This document shows, piece by piece, positions 1 to 10,683 of a DNA stretch of 64,000 bases. The stretch spans positions 12,010,849 through 12,074,848 of the forward strand of contig NC_047081.1 in assembly GCF_902459465.1 (NCBI RefSeq). Reading direction: 5' to 3'. The DNA is from Asterias rubens. Lineage: Eukaryota > Echinodermata > Asteroidea > Forcipulatida > Asteriidae. A program made the position numbers and the translations under genes. The notes beneath the pieces were generated by a model. It had not been told where the DNA came from. It searched no databases and was given only the letters and a program-made list of their open reading frames with translations. Numbering within the stretch: position 1 is the stretch's first letter; each line of letters starts with the position of its first letter.

Positions 1-2644
1 TCTATGAAATTACACCAAAATTAAACCTTAGACTTTAGAGCTTTACACGTTTTGTGAAATTATGGATTGAATGGTCGGACAAGCTGTTCAAGCCAATTAG
101 GCCCCTATACAATAATAAAAATAAAATGAAGTAAAGCGCACCAATTAATTATTGGGCTACAACAAATTTTTAAAGACAACGTTTGGAAAAGTTTTATTTA
201 ATAAAAACTTCTTTCCTGATATTGAGGATTTGAGGGAGTATTCACTTTAGCATGTTAAAAGCAAATTGGCGCATTATTGCGCCATGCATGACATGAGCAA
301 TTCTGAGTGAGGGTAGTGTGTTAATATAATATAGAACTTTGTTTGGAGACGATATTTTTTTTAGTAAATATTATTAGAATAATATTATAACATGGATGCA
401 CCTTTTTTATTTTTAAGTAAGTTTTAAACTCAAATTTTACTATATTTTAAACATTTATTGACTTGTTTGTTTGTGGACAGACTGACACTTGTGACAGTAT
501 TTTATGTGGTCAGATTAAATAATAATCTTACCCACCAAGGGGAATAATTAGAGGAAGACAAAATACTAACAAAACATTGATTTATTATTGTCTCCTCAAT
601 GATTTAATTGCAATTATTGGGCCTATTTTAAATAATTATTTTGCTTTAAATTAAATACACTTCCTGATCATATCCCATCATCCTGACAATGCCTGATTTT
701 AGTAGAATTTTAGACCCCAACCCAGGAACTTTATGGACTGACTGACACATTGAAATGCATGGAAGTAGTTGTTATTATAAACAATGAACACGATGGCGGA
801 AGTCATTCACACAAACGGCCTTCAAACTGTCAAAACGTCAGGTTCTGACAGCGAGAGTGACTTTTTCCTCCAAATAAATATAATGTGTCCGGAATTTGGG
901 CAGCAGTTAATTTAAACGCCCATTCGCCATTTCCCGCGCCCTTACAAAAAAGTCTCCCCTAACCACAAACAACCAGTAACTGGACATTACAGACATACAA
1001 ATAATGGTAAAAAGTTCACTTTGATGTGACAGACATCCAAATCAAAATAAAGCAGGACTCACCATCGACGACGGGAATTTTGTTGACTGTCTCTCTGCAG
1101 CAGAAATTCTGTTTCCAGTATTTTGTTTGTGTCAATGGCACTGTTTGACGAATCAGCGGAGAGCTACGGTATCACGTGGTACTGATTCATTAACTTGACA
1201 TTCGGGTAATATTATGCTAAGTTTTTGCTATAAATGGCCGGCTCTTAAAGTGAAGCAAATTGCTTTGTTAAGTTAACAGCTTGGTTGAATGACAAAGGAG
1301 GAGACCATAAACGAAATACGTAACCCTTTGTATTAACTCATAATGTTCTTATCTATGGAATTTGACAGTCTTTGAACAATCACAACAACGGGCCAGGACA
1401 GGTATAATAAAAGTAGAGGGCGCTATGCAGGAAAAAAAATAACAATACTTATGGTCCAGATCGATCCAGCATGGAGTTTAGGCCAACTCGAATAGGTCAG
1501 GAAGAAGCTGTATTCCGGAATTTCCAAAATCCAATATCGATGTACAAAGTAGACATTCGATTCGATTCGATTCAATCCAATTCCATTCAATTCAATTCAA
1601 TTCAATTCAATTCAATGTTTTGTGTCCATCAATGGAAATTTGCTTTAAAAAAGAAGAAAAAAAAAACAAACAAAAACAATCCCCCAGAATAACAGAATAA
1701 TTATTCAAAATTATGTAAAAGTAAACAATATTTACTCTATGAAACTTAAAACTGAATTCACAAGGGTGTAACCAAAAAAATAACTTAATAAAAATCAACA
1801 ATAATAATATGAGAACAAGTAACTGGCTGCCATTAAAGCTACGAGATTGTGGTTGTCTAAGTCGACTCCTCATGGTCGCCGCAGAACAGCGCCCTCAACC
1901 AATTATATTATTAAAGCAACATTAATTTGTATTCGCTCTACAAGACAAACCCTTTGTGAATGTCCAATTCTATCTAACTAACTTTATTGTCATGACGATT
2001 ACCGATCCCGTAGCTATTAGCTGCAACTTGCAAGTTTCAAAACAAAATAGGCCTACCCATACCTACAGAAAGTATCACTCACTGAATCTGTGGGAAATGG
2101 ATCATTGTTGTCTACGCAAAGTGTATAGGACAAACGACTTGCAGGTTCTACCTCCTTGGTAAAGCCATCGTTCGTGGTACCAGGGTTAGTACAAAGAATT
2201 AACTCATGCTTCTCTAAAATAATGACAATGATAAAGAGATACACGGAAGCGAATTAAACTGTCTATACGAATCGTGTTTTACCCTTTAACTCTTCTCTCA
2301 TATCTTGTTAAGTGGGCCATGGCTTTGACCCCAAGTATTTAAAAGTGACCCTCTGCTGAGCTGATAAGCTGATCAAACATTGTTTTTGAACAATACATTT
2401 TGATAACAAAATAATTTTAAATAATTTTTGTTAAACTTATTAATAACAAAAATATTTTCGGTTCTAAATCTGGACCTGACATGACCTGGATTATTTTGTG
2501 TTACTTTGATCTTAAACTGATGCTCAACACGAAACAGCAGCATATCTATCGCAAGTTATTGAATTCTTTGCAAGCGTAGGTACTACTGCACAGTGCGATA
2601 GTGTTGTTGTGAAGGAATTGTATAGTGCAAAATAAATAACAAAA
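1..2644. other. Upstream intergenic region, no gene seen
   Basis: No convincing exon was found on either strand. The stretch is AT-rich. It contains a short degenerate TTCAA/TTCGA simple repeat at about 1557-1616 and otherwise nothing I recognise. The last few hundred bases lie immediately 5' of the first SDR gene and should contain its promoter, but no clear TATA box or initiator stood out. Confidence 0.6.
1557..1616. repeat. TTCAA-type simple repeat
   Basis: Pentanucleotide units TTCGA, TTCCA and TTCAA are repeated about ten times in a row. The array is translated in a short ORF, but the periodicity shows it is a microsatellite and not coding sequence. Confidence 0.85.
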
Positions 2645-5600
2645 ATGGTTGCAATTGTAACACTAATAACCGGTTGCTCGACTGGAATGGGGTTCTCCAC
2701 TGCTGTGCATCTTGCTAAGGCGTCCAGCCGAGAGTTTAAGGTGAGCACCACTTGTGGTTTTGAAATGTGTGTTTTTGGTCAGTCAAAAGGCGAAGCAGAA
2801 AGCATTCTTAACATACAGAGGACAATTTTTCATTACAGGCTAACGGGGGTGAGGAGGGGGAACACGCCCCTCATTTTGAAGTCCGTGTTTCCCGGGTAGG
2901 CCTACCCCAATTTGAAATTTGAAGTGGTGTTGGAAATTTTCAAATTATGTTGTTTTATTTTTAGCTTTAATGTGATAATTATAGAGAGTTTGCAAGCGTC
3001 GGATACAGATATGGATCAAACATCGGTAAACGGCATCCGTTTATAACGTAGGCCTATAACTATAACGTCAACGTGTATAGGTAAAACGTGAGGACGATGT
3101 TTAGCATGCGTCACGAAAAATACACGAAACGTTGACGTGTCCGTATCCGATGCATGCAGGGGCCTATCTGTAGATTTTGTGAAACCTACTTAATCTCACA
3201 AAATAAATTAACGTTTTTGGTTTTGTATCCGCACGTTTTCTCATAAAAAAGTATGTTACGTAATACTAAAAAAGGTCGAAAAAGGGCTCGTTTCAAAAAC
3301 GGCAAATTCAAAATTTTTGCCCAAAGTGCCTCATTTTCACTTGCTGAAATATGATATTTTATTGATTAAAGCAGGGTCAAAGAGTTGTCCAGCCTTATAA
3401 ATGACGACAAACGCCCTTTGTATAATACAATAAAATATTAATTATCTCAGGTGTACGCTACAATGAGAAACCTGTCTAAAAAGGATAATCTGGAAACAGC
3501 CGCCGGGGACACTCTGAATAAAAGGTTGTTCATCCGGGAACTTGACGTTACCAAAAAGGAAACCATCACGTCTGTAGTGGACGAGATTATGCGAGAAAAT
3601 GGGCGAATAGACGTTGTTTGTAAGTACGAAATAATGATACAGCTACCGTACGGTTTGAGCCGTGTCAGTGTAAAATTAGGCGGCAACATCAACCAATTAG
3701 CATAACATTTTTGGTAACAGTTTTATGCTTATACGCAAATTTTACTGTGCTATCCAATTTGCTAAAAAGACCTTTAAAAAAAGACCTTTTTTGCAAAATT
3801 ATTTCCATTGCCCAAGCGCTAACTGTTGAATGAGGAGCATGCTGGTTTAGCTAGGAACTTGCTCGCGACGCTAGCTAGATCAGCATGCACCTCACTCAAC
3901 GCCTACTGTGCGCCTTAAGGACAGGAAGTCCAGCCTAATGTCCGGATCGGGACCAGAACTTCGGGTCTTGGTGTCGCGACACCTGGTGTCCCGAAGCAGA
4001 CACCTGGTGTCCCGAAGCAACACCATACCGGATTGTAAACGTCCCATGGGCAAAGTATTGGTTTTTATTTTATGTTCCTCCCTTCTCATTGTCTATCTAT
4101 AGTTAACAATGCTGGATTTAGTCGGTTCGACGCCTCTATGTTCCAAGAAATCACGCCAGAATCCTTGGCGTTAGACAAAGATATGATGGATACAAACTTC
4201 TGGGGCCCGATGCAGGTCCTTCAAGCCGTCTTACCTATCATGAAGAAACAGAGGGCAGGAAGAATCATAAATAATTCTAGCGTTGCCGGCGTGGCAGGTA
4301 TTTTATGATGTGTCTAATATAGGAGCCACCTCATTATTAAACGTTCATTGAATAATGAAATGTTATAACAACCAGTTTTTTTTAAAGCGCTTTTCGAAGG
4401 GCGACCGACAATTACAACCACTGGTCACTGTGTCATTTTAATAATTAATCCTTTAAAAACCATCTCAGCACCCTGGGGCGTATAAAGCCTGTGCAACGTG
4501 TGCTACTAAGCCAAATACCCACCCCCCCTTTCCTCACCGGTACTGATTTAGACCTTGAGGGATTTTGAAAGTGTCTTGCCCAAGGACCCAATTGCCATGA
4601 CTGGGACTCGAACCCACACTCTGCTGATCATACTTACCAGAGCTTGAGTTCGGTGCTCTTATTTTATCCGCCCGGCCACACTGTAAAAAATTACCGTAAT
4701 TGTACGGTGAAAAGTACGTAAATAGCTACGGTGTTTTACCGTAACAAATTTGTCCATGGCTTTACGGTGCAACCCTGTAAATACCGGCTCGCAATGCGCC
4801 ATGGGATTGTTTAAAAAAATTACCGTAATTTTTACAGTGATAACGAAATTTGTCCATGACTTTACGGTGCAACCCTGTAAATACCGGCTCGCAATGCACA
4901 GTGGGATTGTTTATTTTTACGGTGAAAAGTACGGTGGAACCCGTAAATAATTGCTCGCAATAAATAAAATCACCGTAATTTTTACGGTGAAAAGTACGCA
5001 AACATACGGTGTATTAAAACAATTTCCTTGACTTTACGGTGTAACCCCGTTAATACCGGCTCGCAATGCACCATGGGATTGTCTAAAAGGAATTATCGTA
5101 TTTTTACGGTGAGAAATGTGTATATTTCGACGGTGAATTACCGTTCTCGCTTTTGCTCGCCAGCATTTTACGGCCAAAATCCGTATCTGGGCACACCAAA
5201 AGATCATCGCGCACGCGCAATGCTTATGAGCAAGTTCAGGCGGGGCGACTAGAGTAACTAGATTTACCAGAAACCATTGAGCAGAGGGAGATTGATTATT
5301 ATGGACCATGTTCCAGTGCATGGTCGACAGTACTTCACTGTTTCTGATCAGCCTAGTTGATGTGTTTGCACACCCGGCCTAATTCCTATCAACCAGCAGC
5401 TCGATGTCAAAGGTGCTCGCGTGTATGTGAAGTGTGGATCTGCCATCTTTCTTACATTTCACCGTACCGGTACCACACACCTTCCTCCGCTCCATGCACA
5501 CACCGTGTCAGTGTGTCAGTTAGCCCCATAAATCGGTCCAATCCACTCCGTATCCTTGGCCCAAGCACCGATATCAAAACCTTTCGCTTCCTTGAAAAAC

Positions 5601-8600
5601 CATCTGCAACGTTCTGCATCATGAAACTTACCCATCTAATGCTTCAGAAGTTGCAGATAGCACTACACTTGGAATTGTTTAAATAGGTATCACAGATTTT
5701 GAGTCAAAATCAAGTGAATTTTGCGTGTGAATTTTCTCAACTGACGCTCTTTTACCGCTATTGCCGATATGCCGATTGTCCCCCGACCGTGCGCAATTTT
5801 TTTTTCCAAGGACAAACTTGTAGAACCATCTGCACACGTTCGTCCTGGGAAGAAAAGATACCAATCCACGCTTCATGTACAAATATACGGACACGCGTCT
5901 GGGAACTATTCTTTGTAGTTCCCAGACGTTTGTCCATATGTTTGTACACAAAGCACGAATGGGGGAACCATTCTTTGTAGTTCCCAGACGCGTGTCCATA
6001 TGTTTGTACATCATTGGTTTTGGTTCTGGAAACAATGAGTTCATTCCAATTCCAGTCATCTAGTTTTCAAAACACCCATCATTGGTAACCTGTTAAGGTT
6101 TCTATTTCATCAGTTATTCTATGTGGATGTTTATATTGTGTTTATGAAGACCACCAAATGCAGCGGCTGAATTTGATCAGTGCACATCGCAAGCAGTTGT
6201 TGCCTTTGATGGTGTTCAAAACTTTTCTGGAATATCAGCATTCAAGATGGAACTAAGGGAGATTATTATCTCATTTGCAGTTTTATGTGGAAAATTATTT
6301 AGAATTATACTTCTTGACAAATTAATTTTGATAATTACCAAAGCTGTATCGTACCTTTAACATATGGTTATTTTCCACTTTTTAAAATACAATACCATTG
6401 GAGTAATTATACTATTGTAATAAGCCATTACAATTACGGTCAGTTTCCACTTTTTCAATTACGGTCCCATGGCAGTTATATCAATGTGTAATATACCGTA
6501 AAAATCACGACACACCGTAACTTCATGTACGGTTTGCACCGAATTTTGACAGCTTTCTCACCGTAAAAATTACGGCACACCGTACCTTCGTGTACGCTTC
6601 GTACCGTATATTGACAGCTTTCTCACCGTGAAAATCACGGCACACCGTAACTTTGTGTACGGCACACCGTAACTTCGTGTACGGTTTACACCGTAAATTG
6701 ACAGCTTTCTCACCGTGAAAATCACTGGCACACCGTAACTTCGTGTACGGCACACCGTAACTTCGTGTACGGTGTACACCGTAAATTGACAGCTTTCTCA
6801 CCGTGAAAATCACTGGCACACCGTAACTTCGTGTACGGTCTGCAACGTAAAATTTACGGGAATCGGTTGGCATCTCGCTGCACAACCGATTCCCGTAAAT
6901 TTTACGTGAATTTTTTTACAGTGCACGACACCCTACGCCGCGTTATGACTAGCATTAGAAACCATTATGATGTATGCAGCCTGCACTGAATGATTCATAA
7001 AAACGTTTGGAGCATGACGGATATGAAACGCAGAGTTTTGAACATCAACCGTCCACTAGAGTTGACTTCCCATTAATTTTATGATTTATGACATCTCGAA
7101 GGGGATGCTCAACAAGGTCACTGAGCCTGTCTTCACAACTGACGAAGCAAACCACAGTCCGAAACACAAATGCAGGAATCTTGGAGTAGTCTTCGACTCT
7201 ACTATGACGTACAACAACAACATATCACATATCGCTAAATCTGTCAGGTACCAGCTTCGCAACCTCTCCCACATTCGAAAGTTCCTCTCTCGCAAAGCTC
7301 CAGAGCAGGTTGTGCATTCTCTCATAACATCACGACTTGACTTCTGCAATGCCATTCTCAGCAATATGCCAGAGTATCAGATCAAGCGTCTCCAACGACT
7401 CCAAAATTCGGCCGCCCGACTTGTCACCCTTACTAAAAGATCAACACACATCACTCCAATCCTCAAGGCCCTGCACTGGCTCCCGGTTCAAAAGCGCATC
7501 CACTTCAAAATTCTCCTTCTTGTGTATCAGTCTCTCCAGGGCACGGCACCAACATACATCCAGAACCTGCTACATCTTCATGCTCCACCCAGGCACCTCA
7601 GATCATCGTCCACCAAACTTCTAAACATTCCACGCACACGCCATTCATGGGGAGCCCGCTCCTTCTCACACTCTGGCCCATCACTATGGAACGAACTCCC
7701 CCCTAAACTCCGACAACTCACTACATATTCCAGCTTCAAAACCCATTTGAAAACTTATTTGTGTGCTTAACTATATTCTTTGCATTCTGGCTTCGGCATC
7801 TCTCCTGCGCCAGGAGTGTCTTTTAGACAGACATGGCGCATTATAAACTGCCACTATTATTATTATTATTATTATTATCTCTCTTGAGGGAGTGTAGTCT
7901 CTAAAAAGAGCCGTTTTGGTTTCGACGTTTCAAACAGATACTCTGCTCGTCTCTAGAGCCAACTAGTCCATAAAAATACGTTTATCACAATGGTTGTACT
8001 ATTCTTATCGATCCTTGACACTATGCAAAGCTTCAACTATATACATTCCATTTTCAACAGTAGGCCTATTGTATGACTAGTGCATAATAGAGACAGACAT
8101 GTAGCTAGTGATCTTCCGTATCTTCTTCGTCCATCTCACCTCCCACATTAAAATAAACAAATGAAATCAAACTAGGAAACAAACTTGACTCCTTACTTCC
8201 ACAGGAAGCCCCTTTCTTGGTATGTACTCGGCATCAAAGTTTGCCCTTGAAGGTTTCTCAGAGAGTGTCGCACCAGTGCTTCGCAAAGCATACAATATCA
8301 GGTAAAACAAAGTCACCATTATGTGTTGCTGTACAACAAAGTTCAGACTACAATAGCCCTTAATTCATCGACTATCATCACCATTGACTCTTGCCATTGC
8401 AACAAATATTAGCGGCAAAGTCGGCCCAAGGTCTGGCATTTTGGCTGGATGGTACTCGCCTATAGTCTGCATGCATGTCGCCTCAAACGCACACCAGTTA
8501 CGAGGTAGAACACACGGAAACCGATATCCAAAATGACGCAACCAGTGTAGATTGCATGACGTCATCGTCCACCATCTTTGGTGCAAAACGATGGAAAAGT

Positions 8601-9309
8601 TCCCGCGTCTTTACGCGCTACGCACAACTCCAGCCAATAGCCTTTCATCAGTCGTGCACGTCTCATCAAAGATGGTGGTCAATGATGTCATGTGCAATCC
8701 AACTACAAGTTGCTGCAGTCCCGCACATTATTTAGTCGAACCTACGGGAACCTTTTGGGATTTTACTTTTGACGCTTTTACATTTGGCGCTTTTACTTTC
8801 ACATTATGCCCTATCGAGTCGCACAGTCACAGGCCTGTGTGTACAAAACTCTAACTTCACATTGATTGAAGCTAACAATCTCAGACAGGAATGTTATTTC
8901 ATTTTAAAGTATTTCATTACCATAAGTGTTTTCCTGTTTATACCGATAGTTCATAAATGTTGAATCGTGTGTTCTTTACAGAATCATATTAATAGAGCCC
9001 GGACCAGTCTACACCCAACCCCATACCACCATCATGCAAGAGTCAGGGTTCAAGCCCGAATACATCTGCAGCAGCTGGGACAACGTGTCCCAAAAGCTCT
9101 TCATCGATTTCTGGAACAAGGAATTTTACCCCGAAATCAAGATTGCGCAACAGCCAGAGGAGATTGCCGAGTTGGTAGAGAGGGTTATACTCACTGAGAA
9201 CCCACACCTCCGTTACCAGACAAGCGCCCTGCAGACAGAGAAGGTTGCTGCCAAAATGGTGGACCCAACGGGAGACACCGGTCTTAAAGAACGCCAGACT
9301 TTTAAATAA
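2645..9309 (+). CDS. Short-chain dehydrogenase/reductase A (RDH8/17beta-HSD1-like), 5 exons
   Basis: This is a predicted NAD(P)-dependent oxidoreductase. By family it would act on retinoids, steroids or related alcohols. Exons are 2645-2740, 3451-3619, 4103-4297, 8205-8301 and 8982-9309, all with GT-AG introns and phases 0, 1, 1, 2; they join to 294 codons plus stop, the usual length. The cofactor motif TGCSTGMG is at residues 9-16 and NNAG at 90-93. The predicted catalytic Ser is 148, in NNSSVAG, and Tyr161 and Lys165 form YSASK. The motif LIEPGPVYT follows in exon 5. The start is the first ATG, eight residues before the glycine motif. Intron 3 (3.9 kb) is filled with transposons, and a palindromic MITE begins about 25 bases after the stop. 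SDR B lies convergent downstream with the same exon plan. The family call is firm; the substrate is not known. Confidence 0.9.
3785..3902. repeat. Hairpin MITE, GAGGTGCATGCTGGT family
   Basis: An inverted repeat in intron 2 of SDR A. The left arm has GAATGAGGAGCATGCTGG and GCTAG. The right arm has the inverse, with GATCAGCATGCACCTCA, around a short loop. A related hairpin lies at about 16205-16316. Confidence 0.7.
4441..4678 (-). mobile_element. tRNA-derived SINE (antisense)
   Basis: Read on the minus strand, the segment starts near the tRNA-like head with GTGTGGGTTCGAGTCCCAG, a good RNA polymerase III B box. It continues with a body containing CCTTGGGCAAGACACTTTC and CCTCAAGGTC. The related SINE at 58960-59300, in the opposite orientation, shares ACACCGAACTCAAGCTCT. 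It lies in intron 3 of SDR A and directly abuts the CACTG foldback element. The 3' end of the SINE is not sharply defined. Confidence 0.7.
4679..6923. mobile_element. CACTG-ended foldback DNA element, 2.2 kb
   Basis: The left end reads CACTGTAAAAAATTACCGTAA and the right end is its near inverse, closing in TTTTTTTACAGTG. CA flanks both sides, a possible 2-bp target duplication. Inside the left end (4685-5130), units of about 115 bp carry CCGTAAATTTTTACGGTG-type motifs. Inside the right end (about 6490-6900), units of roughly 85-110 bp are rich in CACCGTAACTTCGTGTACGG. The middle holds a nested hairpin at about 5810-6030. There is no transposase ORF. CACTG ends, a 2-bp duplication and subterminal arrays resemble the EnSpm/CACTA type, but this classification is inference. 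Its ORFs are translations of the repeats. Confidence 0.75.
5810..6030. repeat. Nested hairpin repeat (CCAGACGCGTGTCCATATG family)
   Basis: Contains two copies of GTTCCCAGACG followed by TGTCCATATGTTTGTAC, plus the inverse GTACAAATATACGGACACGCG, giving a foldback. The same family occurs inside the two giant elements at about 27480-27655 and 46800-46975. It is noncoding. Confidence 0.7.
7081..7880 (+). mobile_element. LINE fragment: C-terminal reverse transcriptase end, CR1/L2-like
   Basis: An open frame of 229 codons matches the C-terminal part of non-LTR retrotransposon ORF2 proteins. Recognisable blocks are LGVVFDSTMTYNNNISHI near the start, SLITSRLDFCNAILSNMP, RLQRLQNSAARLVT, ALHWLPVQKRIHFKILLL, and near the end PSLWNELPPKLR followed by FKTHLKTYL. 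These lie downstream of the catalytic core; the YxDD box and the endonuclease are absent, so this is a 5'-truncated copy. About 90 bases after the stop comes a TTA microsatellite tail (about 7855-7878), usual for this group. It lies in intron 3 of SDR A on the same strand. The fragment may start somewhat upstream of the first ATG. Confidence 0.88.
8302..8981 (+). other. Intron 4 of SDR A, no gene seen
   Basis: This is the interval between the donor GTAAAA after exon 4 and the acceptor TTTACAG before exon 5. Short ORFs occur but none resembles a known protein. Segments CACCATCTTTG and its inverse CAAAGATGGTGG at about 8569 and 8667 may be arms of a small foldback. Confidence 0.5.
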
Positions 9310-9332
9310 GTTCCTAAATGGGAACTTTTGGG

Positions 9333-9460
9333 ACGCTAGGTGGCAGCAGACTTACTAGGTAACTTCATTGTTATCAGTGCGCTTGTTCAAAACTGCGTAA
9401 TCAACTTAAAATTTACCTGGTATGGTCTGCTGCCACCTAGTGTTCCAAAGTCTCCCATAA
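9333..9460. repeat. Palindromic MITE, GCTAGGTGGCAGCAGAC family (copy 1)
   Basis: The left arm is GGGACGCTAGGTGGCAGCAG with CTAGGTAA. The right arm is the inverse, TTTACCTGGTA then GTCTGCTGCCACCTAG. It starts about 25 bases after the SDR A stop, so it is probably transcribed in the 3' UTR. A second copy is at about 12107-12225 and a one-arm remnant at about 21709-21735. Confidence 0.8.
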
Positions 9461-9696
9461 GGCAGCTTACGAATGATTAGATAAATTTTGTAAATTGAAT
9501 GTGATATTTTCTACTAAGACCGTTATGCCATCAATATGAGCAACCGTAAACATTCGATGGCAAGTACATATAAGGCATAAAGCTGTGCCATATTATTGTC
9601 AAATGGTATTACTTTGAGACACGCAGACATGATCGAAGCAGTGGGCCACACTTCGTGTTACATAACTTGTTCACTTCAAAACAAACCGGAGAAAGC

Positions 9697-10042
9697 TTAA
9701 AGCTATTTGGCACTTTTGGCAACTGTCAAAGATCAGTATTCGCACTGTAACCAGACATTACATAAAAAGACAAACCCGTGAACATTTTGGACTCAATTGG
9801 CCATCGGCTTGCAAGAAAATAATTTGTGTGCTTTCAGATGCCTTGAACAGACCTCAGACATGAAGTCTTTTAATATTATTTGATTAAGAAATTGCCTCTT
9901 TCGCAAAAACTATTTTACTTCAGAGGGAGCCGTTTCTCACAATGTTGTAGACTATCAACAGCTCTCCATTGCTTTTTACCATGTAAGTTTTTATGCTAAC
10001 AATTATTTTTGTGTAATTACCAATAGTGTCTAGTGCCTTTAA
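9697..10042. mobile_element. TTAA-flanked MITE, GGCAGTGGACACTATTGG family (diverged copy)
   Basis: The left end is TTAAAGCTATTTGGCACTTTTGG and the right end is ACCAATAGTGTCTAGTGCC followed by TTAA. The internal text shares AACCCGTGAACATTTTG and AGAGGGAGCCGTTTCTCACA with the better copies at 14549, 15052 and 61022. It is noncoding and sits between the two convergent SDR genes. Confidence 0.75.
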
Positions 10043-10683
10043 CTTGTCACAAGAGTCAAGATAAACGAGTGAAAACCCATTTTTGTTTCATACATTACTT
10101 ATCTATTTACTTGCACATTTTAAAATTAGACTTGCTCCATTGATTGAGTGCGATGCACGTGTCATAAAAGCGGCAGACAAAATGAAAATAAAATAAATGA
10201 AGAAAAGCATTTATGACAAGTTTCTCTGTTGGTTGATTTATTAATTGCCTCATCTTAAGGTGTCAGTGATTAATAATTATTATTATTATTAGGAGGGTCA
10301 CGTAAATATCAAAAATTGTATTGTAGGCCCTACATGCTAAATTAATAATGTTCCTCGTTTTCATGAGACAATAACATTCGTGACATTTTTTAACTCGTTT
10401 CTCAAAAACTAAAGCACCTCAGCAAGTTATATTTAAGGGAAGTTTTCTATCATCATTATTTTCAAACGGTGTAAAGTTTAATGTAGGCTTCGTCAATGGT
10501 CATTAGTCTTTTTGAGATTAGGTGGACACTATAGAAGTTGACTGTTTGCTAGGGGGGGGGGGGTGCGCAAAGACATGTACCCAAACCAAATCTTAGTATA
10601 CTGTGTCCTCCAGACCTCAAAATGGCCTACTAGGTTTTGTGTCGTACAAAAAACACCAAAATAATTCGTATAAAAAATTGAAA

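Noticed and set aside
4762-6885. Several ORFs of 60-120 codons in the CACTG foldback, with RTRSYGVP and CNPVNTG repeats
   Set aside because: They translate the CACCGTAACTTCGTGTACGG and TTTACGGTGCAACCC units and are not conserved protein sequence.
8365-8854. Possible exons in SDR A intron 4 (ORFs of 73-100 codons)
   Set aside because: No family resemblance. The SDR reading frame joins perfectly from exon 4 to exon 5 without them.
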